From CBDBLK01 sp965215445 (GTDB lineage Bacteria > Bdellovibrionota > Bacteriovoracia > Bacteriovoracales > Bacteriovoracaceae), in the NCBI GenBank assembly GCA_965215445.1, contig CBDCDT010000002.1, positions 1,736,001 through 1,800,000 of the forward strand: 64,000 nt of DNA. The letters run 5' to 3'. The position numbers and the translations under genes are program-made. Below, one piece after another: positions 8,304-16,361 of this stretch (positions are counted from its first letter, which is position 1; the number at the start of each line of letters is the position of its first letter). The notes below the pieces were generated by a model. It was not told where the DNA came from and ran no database searches. It saw only the letters and a program-made list of their open reading frames with translations.

Positions 8304-8340
8304 AAAAGACAGGCAGGCCCGATGCTTTCAAGGCCTGCCT
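8304..8340 (-). terminator. Intrinsic-type terminator of cassette copy 2
   Basis: On the minus strand, AGGCAGGCC (8340-8332) and GGCCTGCCT (8319-8311) form a perfect 9-bp stem with a 12-nt loop, followed by GTCTTTT. Nearly the same sequence follows copy 3 at 9819-9854, so the terminator is part of the duplicated unit. Confidence 0.65.
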
Positions 8341-8373
8341 GATGAAGTTTTATTCGTTGCCGTCGCTGGTTTC

Positions 8374-8937
8374 TTAGAGCGTCTCACCACAAAGAAAAAG
8401 GCCTGAACTCGCACCCAGCAAGGTTGAAATAATGCCTGTTGCTTCCAATGCGCCAGAACCAGCGGCGATTTTGATTGCGATTGTTGCTGGAAGGACGAAT
8501 CCCCCGCCAATTCCAACGGTGCTCAATATTAAAACTCCACCAATAAATTTAAAAAGGGGAGTTCTTGGGGGATCCATATCCACCCAGTCGTTGAGGTCAA
8601 CCACAGTGCAACTCGCGGCAAAGGCAACAGAGGCACTAACAAGAATCACTTTCATACCTGTAGCGAACGAGGCGGGGGCGGCCGCTCCGAGACTGATTTC
8701 TTCGGAGTCGAGAATCGTGCGCGCATAGAGTTCATCTCTCTCGTCACACTCCCTGAGGGAGTCCAAGGAAGCGTCGAGTCCGGCGGCCGAACCGATCCGG
8801 CAGCGGGGAGTGCCGTCTTCATTTAATAAAATGGCGGCCTTAATTTGTTCGGGGAGTTGGGGTTGTTCCAGCGTGTAGGCATTTGCCGAAGCAAGACTTA
8901 AAAGCATGGCCAGAGAAAAGTGAAGAAACTGTCGCAT
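8374..8937 (-). CDS. Exported membrane protein, cassette copy 2 (nonsense-shortened C-terminus)
   Basis: Paralog of the genes at 6994 and 9865. The signal peptide, conserved polar domain (with DASLDSLRECDERDELYART) and helices with GGFVLPATIAIKIAAG all match copy 1. The frame stops at TAA after LFLCGETL. The downstream bases still encode ETSDGNE in the same frame and then the ancestral stop, so a GAA-to-TAA change has removed the last eight residues. The start ATG at 8937 has the same AAAGGAG site as copy 1. Confidence 0.72.
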   Translation of the reverse strand: MRQFLHFSLAMLLSLASANAYTLEQPQLPEQIKAAILLNEDGTPRCRIGSAAGLDASLDSLRECDERDELYARTILDSEEISLGAAAPASFATGMKVILVSASVAFAASCTVVDLNDWVDMDPPRTPLFKFIGGVLILSTVGIGGGFVLPATIAIKIAAGSGALEATGIISTLLGASSGLFLCGETL

Positions 8938-8971
8938 GGGGGACTCCTTTGTTTGCGGACTTTGATGAGTA

Positions 8972-9000
8972 TTGATAACCCAAAAATCATCGGTGGTCAA
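8972..9000 (-). promoter_or_regulatory. Promoter of cassette copy 2
   Basis: On the minus strand, TTGACC (9000-8995), a 17-bp spacer and TATCAA (8977-8972). The same boxes and nearly the same spacer occur upstream of copy 3 and, more weakly, copy 1. Confidence 0.6.
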
Positions 9001-9124
9001 AGTTTTTTTGCTTACTGCGCCATAGGGAGAGAAAAGGCTTGTGCTTGACAGCAAAGACTTTGGGTTTTGTTAACATATTGAAATTATTTAGGTTATTTTT
9101 TTATTAATTGGAACTGGGTTAAAA

Positions 9125-9156
9125 TTATCACTTGAAATAATTATTTTAAGTGATAA
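9125..9156. promoter_or_regulatory. 32-bp palindrome, probable operator of the HigBA-like operon
   Basis: Arms TTATCACTT (9125-9133) and AAGTGATAA (9148-9156) are exact inverted repeats. The 14 bp between them are also palindromic (AAATAATTATTT) apart from one G/T position. It overlaps the proposed GTG start of the toxin gene. This is the expected position for an antitoxin-bound autoregulatory operator. Confidence 0.65.
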
Positions 9157-9503
9157 AATTGAAGCAGGTGCTACCATATCAAATAGAAATAAGAGAATAC
9201 GTTACAAGGAGGGGGGTCTCTCCTTTCCAAAAATGGTATAAGGGACTTAACGTCTCTTTGAGGACAAAAGTTGATGCTCGGTTGCAGAGAATTAGGGTTC
9301 TTGAAAATTTTGGTGATTGCAAATTTTTGGGAGAAGGAATTTACGAACTTCGTTTTATGGCAAAGTCGGGGGTAAGAATATATTTTGCCAAGGAGAAAAG
9401 CAGGTTGGTTCTTCTTTTGGTGGGGGGAGATAAATCCTCGCAAAGAAGGGATATTGAAAAGGCGAAAAAGTATTGGAAAGATTATAGAGAAAGGGGGGAG
9501 TAA
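9150..9503 (+). CDS. RelE/HigB-type toxin (addiction-module killer family)
   Basis: This product of up to 117 residues matches the addiction-module killer family: SPFQKWYKGL, then GDCKFLGEGIYELRFMAKSGVRIYF, then LLLVGGDKSSQRRDIEKAKKYWKDY. Family members are ribosome-associated RNases. The exact start is uncertain: GTG at 9150 lies inside the palindrome with no ribosome site, and TTG 9159 or GTG 9168 are alternatives. Toxin-first order and a 3-bp gap to the antitoxin are typical of HigBA-type loci. The block is A/T-rich compared with the fab operon. Confidence 0.85.
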   Translation: MIKLKQVLPYQIEIREYVTRRGVSPFQKWYKGLNVSLRTKVDARLQRIRVLENFGDCKFLGEGIYELRFMAKSGVRIYFAKEKSRLVLLLVGGDKSSQRRDIEKAKKYWKDYRERGE

Positions 9504-9506
9504 TTT

Positions 9507-9794
9507 ATGGCCAACAGAAGCAAAGAATGGTCGGAAGATATAGCTAAAAAACTGAGGAAGAAATCGTATCGAAGGGATTTTTTTATTGCTCTAGTTGAGG
9601 ACGAGGGGCTTTCTATAAGACAGGCCATTCAAATCCTTGCCAAAACCATGGGACACCGTGAGTTTTCTGATCTCGTCCAAATTGCCCCGCCCAACGCTTC
9701 GAGAGTAACCAACCCAAAAAACGATGTTAGGGCCAAAACTTTGGAATCCATTTTAAAAAAGATCGGCCTCGCTCTGACCATAAAAGCGATCTAG
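9507..9794 (+). CDS. HigA-like antitoxin with HTH
   Basis: This 95-residue partner of the upstream toxin contains the C-terminal helix-turn-helix-like region typical of addiction-module antidotes: SDLVQIAPPNASRVTN (residues about 51-66), then LESILKKIGLALTIKAI. A ribosome site AAGGGGGGAG sits inside the toxin's 3' end. It should bind both the toxin and the palindrome at 9125-9156. Its stop is about 25 bp from the terminator of cassette copy 3. Confidence 0.8.
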   Translation: MANRSKEWSEDIAKKLRKKSYRRDFFIALVEDEGLSIRQAIQILAKTMGHREFSDLVQIAPPNASRVTNPKNDVRAKTLESILKKIGLALTIKAI

Positions 9795-9818
9795 GATAGA
9801 TTTTCTAAGGTCAGAGTC

Positions 9819-9854
9819 AAAAAACAGGCAGGCCCGATGCTTTCAAGGCCCGCC
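9819..9854 (-). terminator. Intrinsic terminator of cassette copy 3
   Basis: On the minus strand, GGCGGGCC (9854-9847) pairs with GGCCTGCC (9834-9827) through one G-U pair, and a run of six T follows. It is a near copy of 8304-8340. Confidence 0.7.
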
Positions 9855-9864
9855 TGGTGAAGTT

Positions 9865-10434
9865 TTATTCGTTGTCGTCGCTGGTTGATTTTCTTCCTAT
9901 ATCACCGCAGAGCTTCATACCGAGGGTCGCACCTATGGAGCCTACTGCAAGAGTTGGCATTGCATTGAGGATGCCTCCGATGAATGCTATTGATGTCAAT
10001 GGAAGAGGTTTGGCCAAGATTACAGCTACGAGTACTGGTACTATAGGGTGATTGGGAACGGGTTCATCGAATAATAGGTAGTTACTTAGGGGAAACAAGG
10101 CACAAGTGAATACAGTTGCTATAATACCTGTTCCAATCATCACTCCAACCATTTCTCCAATTTTTTCCGGCCCTACGGCCATGGCAAAATTTATGTCTTC
10201 ATCGCCGAAAATCGTGCGCGCATAGAGTTCATCTCTCTCGTCACACTCCCTGAGGGAGTCCAAGGAAGCGTCGAGTTCGGCGGCCGAACCGATCCGGCAA
10301 CGGGGAGTGCCATCTTCATTTAATAAAATAGCGGCCTCAATTTGTTCGGGGAGTTGGGGTTGTTCCAGCGTGTAGGCATTTGCCGAAGCAAGACTTAAAA
10401 GCATGGCCAGAGAAAAGCAAAGAAACTGTCGCAT
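9865..10434 (-). CDS. Exported membrane protein, cassette copy 3 (divergent C-terminus)
   Basis: The N-terminal ~75 residues are almost identical to copies 1 and 2: signal peptide, LEQPQLPEQIEAAILLNEDG, RCRIGSAAELDASLDSL and RECDERDELYARTIF. The rest is a different hydrophobic sequence (AVGPEKIGEMVGVMIGTG, VPVLVAVILAKPLPLTSIAF) with only the last residues (TSDDNE) shared. The change is abrupt, as if a C-terminal module had been swapped while the promoter, N-terminal exon-like part and terminator were kept. The start at 10434 has the shared ribosome site. Confidence 0.72.
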   Translation of the reverse strand: MRQFLCFSLAMLLSLASANAYTLEQPQLPEQIEAAILLNEDGTPRCRIGSAAELDASLDSLRECDERDELYARTIFGDEDINFAMAVGPEKIGEMVGVMIGTGIIATVFTCALFPLSNYLLFDEPVPNHPIVPVLVAVILAKPLPLTSIAFIGGILNAMPTLAVGSIGATLGMKLCGDIGRKSTSDDNE

Positions 10435-10473
10435 GGGGGATTCCTTTGTTTTGTTTGCGAAACCTGATAGGTG

Positions 10474-10502
10474 TTGATAACCCAAAAATCATCTGTGGTC
10501 AA
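10474..10502 (-). promoter_or_regulatory. Promoter of cassette copy 3
   Basis: On the minus strand, TTGACC (10502-10497), a 17-bp spacer and TATCAA (10479-10474), identical in both hexamers to copy 2. Confidence 0.6.
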
Positions 10503-10602
10503 AGGTTTTTTTGTCTTGCGCGTCACAAGCGCGAGAAAAGGACTTGTGCTTTGGGGGCAAATGCCCTAGAGTCAAAAATTCCTAAAGAATCTGGAGTTTG
10601 AT

Positions 10603-10818
10603 ATGGCAGTGCCCAAGAAAAAAACCAGCCCTTCCCGCCGGGGACTTCGACGGGCCGGGCAACACCACCGGCTGCAGCGCAAATATCCCCGCGCCTGCGG
10701 CAATTGCGGAGCGAGTGGCCTTCCCCACACGGTGTGCCCTGCTTGCGGCCACTACAAGGGCCGGGAAGTTATTTCCATCCCCGTCGTCGAAGAAGATGAG
10801 GCAGAGAGCGAGGAGTAG
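10603..10818 (+). CDS. rpmF: 50S ribosomal protein L32
   Basis: This 71-residue basic protein of the large subunit begins MAVPKKKTSPSRRGLRRAGQ, the typical L32 start. It has four zinc-ribbon cysteines in CGNC and CPACGHYKGREV. An acidic C-terminal tail (EEDEAESEE) is a little longer than usual. It heads the fatty-acid operon, 21 bp before fabH. The normal gene between them, plsX, is absent, and yceD is displaced 7.3 kb upstream. Confidence 0.95.
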   Translation: MAVPKKKTSPSRRGLRRAGQHHRLQRKYPRACGNCGASGLPHTVCPACGHYKGREVISIPVVEEDEAESEE

Positions 10819-10839
10819 TCCTACTTCTCAGCTAAAGTC

Positions 10840-11847
10840 ATGAATACTTTCGATACTCAAGTCAAAATTCTTGGCACGGGTGCCTACCTTCCCAAGAAAA
10901 TCCGCACCAATTTGGAATTGGAAAAAAGCGTCGATACCAGTGACGAGTGGATTTATTCGCGCACCGGAATCCGGGCGCGCCGGATTTGTTCCACCGAGGG
11001 GGGGGAGTGGCCCAGTGATATGGCCATGCACGCTGCTTTACAGGCCTTGGAGGGTGCCCGTCTGGCACCGGAACAGTTGGACTTGATCCTCTTTGCCACC
11101 GTGACCCCCGACCAGAAATTGCCCAACACCGCTTCGATTTTGCAGCAAAAACTGGGCATTACCAATCATTGCGCCTGTCTGGATATTTCCGCCGCCTGTT
11201 CGGGTTTTGTCTACGGCGTGAATATGGCCGCCAGTTTGATCCGCACCGGACAGGCGGGGAAAGTTTTGGTGGTGGGTTCGGAACTTTTGAGCCAGGAAAT
11301 CGACTGGACTGACCGCAATGTGTGCATCCTCTTTGGGGACGGCTGCGGTTGCGCCATTTTGGGGGAGGCCGAAGCGGGGGAAAACTCGGACGTTTACGCC
11401 ACCTATTTCGGTGCCGACGGTTCGGGCAAGGAATTTTTCAACCATCCCATGGGCGGGGCGGTGGAACCCTTGACCATCGAACATTTGCGCGAGGGCAACC
11501 ACTTTATGCAGATGAAGGGCAACGAAATGTTTAAAATCGCCTCGCGCACACTGGCGGAAAATGCGCGCAAAGTATTAAAGCAGGCGGGGATGCTTCCCGG
11601 CGAAGTGGACTGGCTCATTCCCCACCAGGCGAATATCAGGATAATCGAGGCGGCGGCCAAACTGGCAGACTTTCCCATGGAGAAAGTGATCGTCAACATT
11701 GAAAACTATGGCAACACCTCGGCGGCGACGGTTCCCATCGCCCTTCACGAGAGCATCACCCAGGGAAAAATCCGGCGCGGAGACGTGCTTTTATTCAACG
11801 CTTTTGGGGCCGGACTCACTTTTGCCTCCACTTTGCTAAGGTATTGA
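10840..11847 (+). CDS. fabH: 3-oxoacyl-ACP synthase III
   Basis: Condenses acetyl-CoA with malonyl-ACP to start fatty-acid synthesis. The 335-residue protein shows the catalytic Cys in DISAACSGFVYG (about residue 113), the His in LIPHQANIRI and the Asn in NIENYGNTSAATVP. An SDEWIYSRTGIRARRI segment near the N-terminus is also diagnostic. It overlaps the short leader of fabD and is in the rpmF-nusB operon. Confidence 0.96.
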   Translation: MNTFDTQVKILGTGAYLPKKIRTNLELEKSVDTSDEWIYSRTGIRARRICSTEGGEWPSDMAMHAALQALEGARLAPEQLDLILFATVTPDQKLPNTASILQQKLGITNHCACLDISAACSGFVYGVNMAASLIRTGQAGKVLVVGSELLSQEIDWTDRNVCILFGDGCGCAILGEAEAGENSDVYATYFGADGSGKEFFNHPMGGAVEPLTIEHLREGNHFMQMKGNEMFKIASRTLAENARKVLKQAGMLPGEVDWLIPHQANIRIIEAAAKLADFPMEKVIVNIENYGNTSAATVPIALHESITQGKIRRGDVLLFNAFGAGLTFASTLLRY

Positions 11848-11858
11848 GAAAGGTTTCC

Positions 11859-12836
11859 ATGAAGGCGGCGGTGACACTTCTCTTTCCCGGCCAGGGTTCC
11901 CAGTATGTGGGCATGGGTCGCATTTTTGAGGGGGAAGGGGGCGTTCAGTGGAGAGAGCGGATAGACCAAACTTTGGGCGCTTCCCTGTCTCGCTTGATGT
12001 GTGAGGGGCCGGAGGAAGAGCTCACCCTGACTGCCAACGCCCAGCCCGCCATCGTCGCTCACTCTTTAATTTTATTTGAGCAACTCAAATCCCAACTGGC
12101 CGCCTGGGGAGTGGAGATTGAGTGCGTTTTGGGCCACTCGGTGGGAGAGTATGCGGCCCTGTGTGCGGCGGGAGTGCTCAGTTTTGAAGAGGTTTTGCAA
12201 GCGGTTCGCTGGCGCGGCCAATTAATGCAAGAGGCAGTTCCGGTGGGAGAAGGGGGCATGGTCGCGGTGACCAAAGTTCCCTGCGAGATGGTCGCTCGCG
12301 CCTGCGAAAGTTGCAGCAGGCCCGACTCGATGGTCATGCCCGCCAACTATAACTCCCCCGAGCAGACGGTGATCTCCGGCCACCAAGAGGCCTGTCAGCG
12401 CGTCGTCGAGTGGTTGGAGCGGGAGGTTTCCACCCCCCATCGCTGTATCCCGCTCAAAGTTTCCGCCCCCTTTCACTCAAAGCTCATGCTGCCTGTGGCC
12501 TGTGGGCTTAAAGAGCGCTTTGCCGATCTCACCTCCTGGCGTTCTCCGCACCTGCCCTATCTGGCCAACGTCGATGCCAAAACGTATTTTTCCTCGACAG
12601 ATGCTTGCACGATTAGGGAGAATCTCTATTTACAGGTGACCAGACCGGTTTTATGGACGCAGTCAATGCAGCAATTGCCGGGGGAGACTCTTTGCGTAGA
12701 AGTTGGCCCGGGAAAGGTTTTGGCGGGGTTGGCGCGCCGGGAGACGCGTCGAATTAAAGTCATCCCTTTGGATCGAGAGGGTGCTTTTGATGATTTGCGG
12801 CAGGCACTTGAAGATGCGAACGAAAAGAGAGTATAA
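11859..12836 (+). CDS. fabD: Malonyl-CoA:ACP transacylase
   Basis: Transfers malonyl from CoA to ACP. The protein shows LLFPGQGSQYVGMG at the N-terminus, the catalytic Ser in VLGHSVGEYAALCAAG (near residue 93), and the His in VSAPFHSKLM. ATG 11859 is chosen over an in-frame TTG at 11844 because GAGAAAGG lies just upstream and because the family normally starts a few residues before LLFPGQG. It lies 11 bp after fabH. No fabG follows, unlike many fab clusters. Confidence 0.95.
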   Translation: MKAAVTLLFPGQGSQYVGMGRIFEGEGGVQWRERIDQTLGASLSRLMCEGPEEELTLTANAQPAIVAHSLILFEQLKSQLAAWGVEIECVLGHSVGEYAALCAAGVLSFEEVLQAVRWRGQLMQEAVPVGEGGMVAVTKVPCEMVARACESCSRPDSMVMPANYNSPEQTVISGHQEACQRVVEWLEREVSTPHRCIPLKVSAPFHSKLMLPVACGLKERFADLTSWRSPHLPYLANVDAKTYFSSTDACTIRENLYLQVTRPVLWTQSMQQLPGETLCVEVGPGKVLAGLARRETRRIKVIPLDREGAFDDLRQALEDANEKRV

Positions 12837-12882
12837 CCCACCGGATTTCGGGAATTGAAAGATAAGCTAAAGGAGAAAGAAA

Positions 12883-13116
12883 ATGCAAGAGAAAGTAATC
12901 AAACTGGTCTGTGAGGCCACCAAAGCGGAACCCACCAAAGTCAAATTGGAGACTAGCTTTGTAGACGACCTCAATCTGGATTCCCTCGATACCGTCGAAC
13001 TGATGATGAAGATGGAAGACGAATTTGGAGTGGAAATTCCCGAAGAAGCTGCTGAAAAGCTTAAAACTGTTCAGGATGTGGTGTCCTATCTGGAAACCAA
13101 TGTGCAAGCTGGTTGA
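12883..13116 (+). CDS. acpP: Acyl carrier protein
   Basis: This 77-residue acidic protein carries acyl chains on a phosphopantetheine arm attached to the Ser in DDLNLDSLDTVELMMKMED (Ser near residue 36). EIPEEAAEKLKTVQDVVSYL completes the four-helix pattern. A strong AAAGGAGAAAG site precedes the ATG. The 46-bp gap after fabD is the largest in this part of the operon and may hold an extra promoter for high ACP expression. Confidence 0.97.
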   Translation: MQEKVIKLVCEATKAEPTKVKLETSFVDDLNLDSLDTVELMMKMEDEFGVEIPEEAAEKLKTVQDVVSYLETNVQAG

Positions 13117-14378
13117 TGAATTTCATGGGGGACAGGGTAGCAGTGACCGGGGCCGGACTGGTGTGTGGTCTGGGCGACAATCGGGAAACGGTTTGGCGGC
13201 ACTTGCTTGAGGGCCGCTCGGGGATTTCCTCCATTGAGCAGATTGATACCACCGAACTTGCCATTCATATCGCCGGAGAAGTCAAAAATTTTCAATTGTC
13301 CGAAGAGGTTTTGCCTCTCAAAGAGCAGAGTCGCTACGACCGCTTTACCCACTTGGCCATGCACGCGGCAGACGAGGCGTTGAAACAGGCGAGGTGGCGC
13401 GAGGGAGAGGACTTCGATGAAACTCGCGTGGCCGCCATTATGGGAGTGGGCATGGGTGGCTTTCCGGTGATTGAAAAAAACTACCACATATTCGAGGCCA
13501 AGGGAGCGCGCCGGGTATCTCCCTTTTTTGTACCCGCCTTGATTCCCAATATGGCCACCGGGGCGATTGCCATTCGCTACGGAATTAAAGGGGTGAACTA
13601 CACCGTTTCTTCGGCCTGCGCTTCTTCGGCCCACGCCATTGGTATCGCCAGCGACGAAATCGCAAGCGGACGCCATCAAATGGTGATTACTGGGGGGGCC
13701 GAGGCGGTGATTGCAAAACTTCCCATTTCGGGCTTTGTCAATATGAAGGCACTTTCCCGCCGCAATGATGAACCCCAAAAGGCATCGCGCCCCTTCGACC
13801 GGGACCGCGACGGTTTTGTCATGGGCGAGGGAGCGGGAGTTTTGGTTTTGGAAAGCTGGGAGAGGGCCAAAAAACGGGGGGCGACTATTTTGGCCGAAGT
13901 TTCAGGTCACGCTTCCAGTTCCGATGCCTACCACATGACTGCTCCTCACCCCGAGGGAAGGGGAGCGGTTCAGTGTATGAAAAAGGCCTTGGAAAATGCG
14001 GGCATTGGAGCTGGCCAGGTGGGGTATATCAACGCCCATGGCACTTCCACCCCCCAGGGAGATCGCGGGGAGACATTGGCGATTAAGGAAGTTTTTGGGG
14101 AACACGCCGGCAAGCTCGCCATTTCTTCCACCAAGTCGATGACCGGCCATTTGTTGGGAGCGGCCGGGGGAGTGGAGAGCATTTTTTGTATAGAGGCCTT
14201 GCGGACGGGGATGCTTCCCCCCACCACCAATCTGGACTCGCCCGATCCCGACTGCGATCTCGACTATATCCCCCATCGGGCGCGCAAGTGTTCAGTGGAC
14301 TACGCCCTCAACAACAGTTTTGGCTTTGGGGGAACCAATTGTTCACTGGTTTTTAAACGCGTTTGCGAGGAAAATTAA
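13116..14378 (+). CDS. fabF: 3-oxoacyl-ACP synthase II
   Basis: Elongating condensing enzyme. The protein has the catalytic Cys in VSSACASSAHAIG (near residue 168), the His residues in NAHGTSTPQGD and KSMTGHLLGAAGG, and the final NNSFGFGGTNCSLVF. The ATG at 13116 shares its first base with the acpP stop (TGATG), so translation is probably coupled; another in-frame ATG at 13125 is possible. It is followed without a gap by glyA. Confidence 0.95.
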   Translation: MNFMGDRVAVTGAGLVCGLGDNRETVWRHLLEGRSGISSIEQIDTTELAIHIAGEVKNFQLSEEVLPLKEQSRYDRFTHLAMHAADEALKQARWREGEDFDETRVAAIMGVGMGGFPVIEKNYHIFEAKGARRVSPFFVPALIPNMATGAIAIRYGIKGVNYTVSSACASSAHAIGIASDEIASGRHQMVITGGAEAVIAKLPISGFVNMKALSRRNDEPQKASRPFDRDRDGFVMGEGAGVLVLESWERAKKRGATILAEVSGHASSSDAYHMTAPHPEGRGAVQCMKKALENAGIGAGQVGYINAHGTSTPQGDRGETLAIKEVFGEHAGKLAISSTKSMTGHLLGAAGGVESIFCIEALRTGMLPPTTNLDSPDPDCDLDYIPHRARKCSVDYALNNSFGFGGTNCSLVFKRVCEEN

Positions 14379-15641
14379 ATGTCTTGCCACCTCAAAAATT
14401 ATGATACCGAATTGTTTGCCATGATCGAGGGGGAGAGGTTGCGCCAGGAAGAGGGATTGGAATTGATCGCCTCGGAAAATTACGCCTCGACGGCGGTGAT
14501 GCAGGCCCAGGGAACGCTTCTGACCAACAAATACGCCGAGGGAAGTCCGCGCAAACGCTATTACGGCGGTTGCGAATTTATAGACCAGGTCGAAGAACTG
14601 GCCATCGAACGCGCTGTAAAATTGTTTGGGTGCAACTTTGCCAACGTCCAGCCTCACTCCGGCAGCAGTGCCAACATGGCTTGCTATTTTTCCGTCTTGA
14701 AACCGGGAGACAGAATTTTGGGGATGGATTTGGCCCAGGGGGGACACCTCACCCACGGCTCCCCGGTCAGTTTTTCGGGCAAACTCTTCGACGTGATTCA
14801 CTACGGACTCGATCCCGAGACAGAGCGACTCGACTACGCCCAAATTGAAGAGGTGGCGCTGGCGAGCGATCCGCCTCCCAAACTGATTATCGCCGGGGCC
14901 TCGGCCTACTCAAGGGTGATTGACTTTGAAAGGTTTCGCGCCATTGCCGATCGGGTGGGTGCTCTTTTGATGGTGGACATGGCCCACATTGCCGGCCTGG
15001 TGGCGGCGGGACTGCACCCGTCTCCCTTTCCCTGCGCCCACCTGGTGGCCAGCACCACCCACAAAACCTTGCGTGGCCCGCGGGGGGGAATCATTCTTTG
15101 CAGCGATGAAGAGCTTGCCAAAAAAATTAATTTTAACGTCTTTCCCGGTATTCAAGGTGGCCCTCTTGAACACGTTATCGCCGCCAAGGCAGTGGCCTTT
15201 AAGGAAGCACTGGAACCCGGGTTTGTCGATTATCAAAAGCGGGTGGTGGCCAATGCCGCCCATTTGGCGGGTGAGCTTAAAAAGCGCGGGGTGGGTTTGG
15301 TTTCCGATGGAACCGACAACCATCTTTTAATGGCCAAAACCGAAAGTTTTGATCTCACCGGAAAAGAGGCCGAGCAAATTTTGGAGAGCGTTCACATCAC
15401 CTGCAACAAAAATATGATCCCGGGTGACCCCAGATCGCCCTTTGTCACTTCGGGTATCCGCCTGGGGACTCCGGCGATGACCACCAGGGGCCTTGGGCAA
15501 ACTCACATGGGTCAGGTGGCCGCCTGGATTGTCGAGGCCCTTGAGCACTCCAAAGACCAAAAACGCCTGGAGCGCTTGCGCGAAGAAGTCATCTCCTTGT
15601 GCCGGGACTTTCCAGTCTATCCCGATTTGGCCTCGTCGTGA
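14379..15641 (+). CDS. glyA: Serine hydroxymethyltransferase
   Basis: PLP enzyme converting serine and tetrahydrofolate to glycine and methylene-tetrahydrofolate. The 420-residue protein shows ELIASENYAS, YAEGSPRKRYYGG, the PLP-lysine motif STTHKTLRGPRGG (near residue 225-237), and the substrate region SGIRLGTPAMTTRG. It begins directly after the fabF stop and ends inside the start of the SDR gene, consistent with one operon. Confidence 0.97.
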   Translation: MSCHLKNYDTELFAMIEGERLRQEEGLELIASENYASTAVMQAQGTLLTNKYAEGSPRKRYYGGCEFIDQVEELAIERAVKLFGCNFANVQPHSGSSANMACYFSVLKPGDRILGMDLAQGGHLTHGSPVSFSGKLFDVIHYGLDPETERLDYAQIEEVALASDPPPKLIIAGASAYSRVIDFERFRAIADRVGALLMVDMAHIAGLVAAGLHPSPFPCAHLVASTTHKTLRGPRGGIILCSDEELAKKINFNVFPGIQGGPLEHVIAAKAVAFKEALEPGFVDYQKRVVANAAHLAGELKKRGVGLVSDGTDNHLLMAKTESFDLTGKEAEQILESVHITCNKNMIPGDPRSPFVTSGIRLGTPAMTTRGLGQTHMGQVAAWIVEALEHSKDQKRLERLREEVISLCRDFPVYPDLASS

Positions 15642-16354
15642 ACGCCCGTCTTACAAAGTTGGCGATCGTTACCGGCGCTTCGCAGGGATTCGGTCGCGCC
15701 CTAGTGAGTGCTTTAAAGAAGGCCGACTATAAAGTGGCCGCTTGTGCCCGCAGTGCTTGTTCTTTTCCCGAAGATATTTTTTATTTTCAAACCGATCTTT
15801 CGGATGCCGCCAGGTTTTTGCCCGACTTCGAGCGCGCCTGGGAAAAAGTGGGCGCACAAAATTTTCAAGAAATTGTCCTGATCAACAATGCCGCCAGTCT
15901 GGCACCGATTGGAAGGCTCGAAGATTGCGCTCTCGAAGATTTGTCGTCTCACCTCTTGGTCAACGTTCACGCGCCCTTGTTGCTCAACCGCTGGTTGCTC
16001 AAAAAAACTGAAAACCTCAGCGCGCGGGTGGTGAGTGTAGGGATCAGCAGTGGGGCGGCGAAGTCGGCCTATCCGGGGTGGAGTGCCTATTGTCTCTCCA
16101 AGGCGGCCAATGTGATGATGTCTCAGTGTTTGATGCGTGAGCAAGAAGAGCGAAAGGCCTTAAAACTTTTTCCCGAGCGCCGTTTTGAAATTTGGGACTT
16201 CAACCCCGGAGTGATGGAAACCGCCATGCAGGAATTAATCCGCGAGCAGTCCGAGCAGACTTTTCCCAGCAGGGAAAAGTTTGTGGCACTCAAAGAGATG
16301 AATCAACTGGCCGATCCCGCCGAGGTGGCCCAACAACTCGTGCGGGAACTTTGA
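15638..16354 (+). CDS. Short-chain dehydrogenase, sepiapterin/benzil reductase-like
   Basis: This 238-residue Rossmann oxidoreductase uses GTG at 15638, overlapping the glyA stop (GTGA). It has LAIVTGASQGFGRAL for NADP binding, LINNAASLAPIGRLED, and the catalytic pattern SVGISSGAAKSAYPGWSAYCLSKAA with Tyr and Lys. The NNAASLAPIG and DFNPGVMETAMQ features resemble sepiapterin or benzil reductases more than FabG. No canonical fabG is in this cluster. Whether this enzyme serves fatty-acid synthesis cannot be judged from sequence alone. Confidence 0.8.
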   Translation: MNARLTKLAIVTGASQGFGRALVSALKKADYKVAACARSACSFPEDIFYFQTDLSDAARFLPDFERAWEKVGAQNFQEIVLINNAASLAPIGRLEDCALEDLSSHLLVNVHAPLLLNRWLLKKTENLSARVVSVGISSGAAKSAYPGWSAYCLSKAANVMMSQCLMREQEERKALKLFPERRFEIWDFNPGVMETAMQELIREQSEQTFPSREKFVALKEMNQLADPAEVAQQLVREL

Positions 16355-16361
16355 GGTGGGA

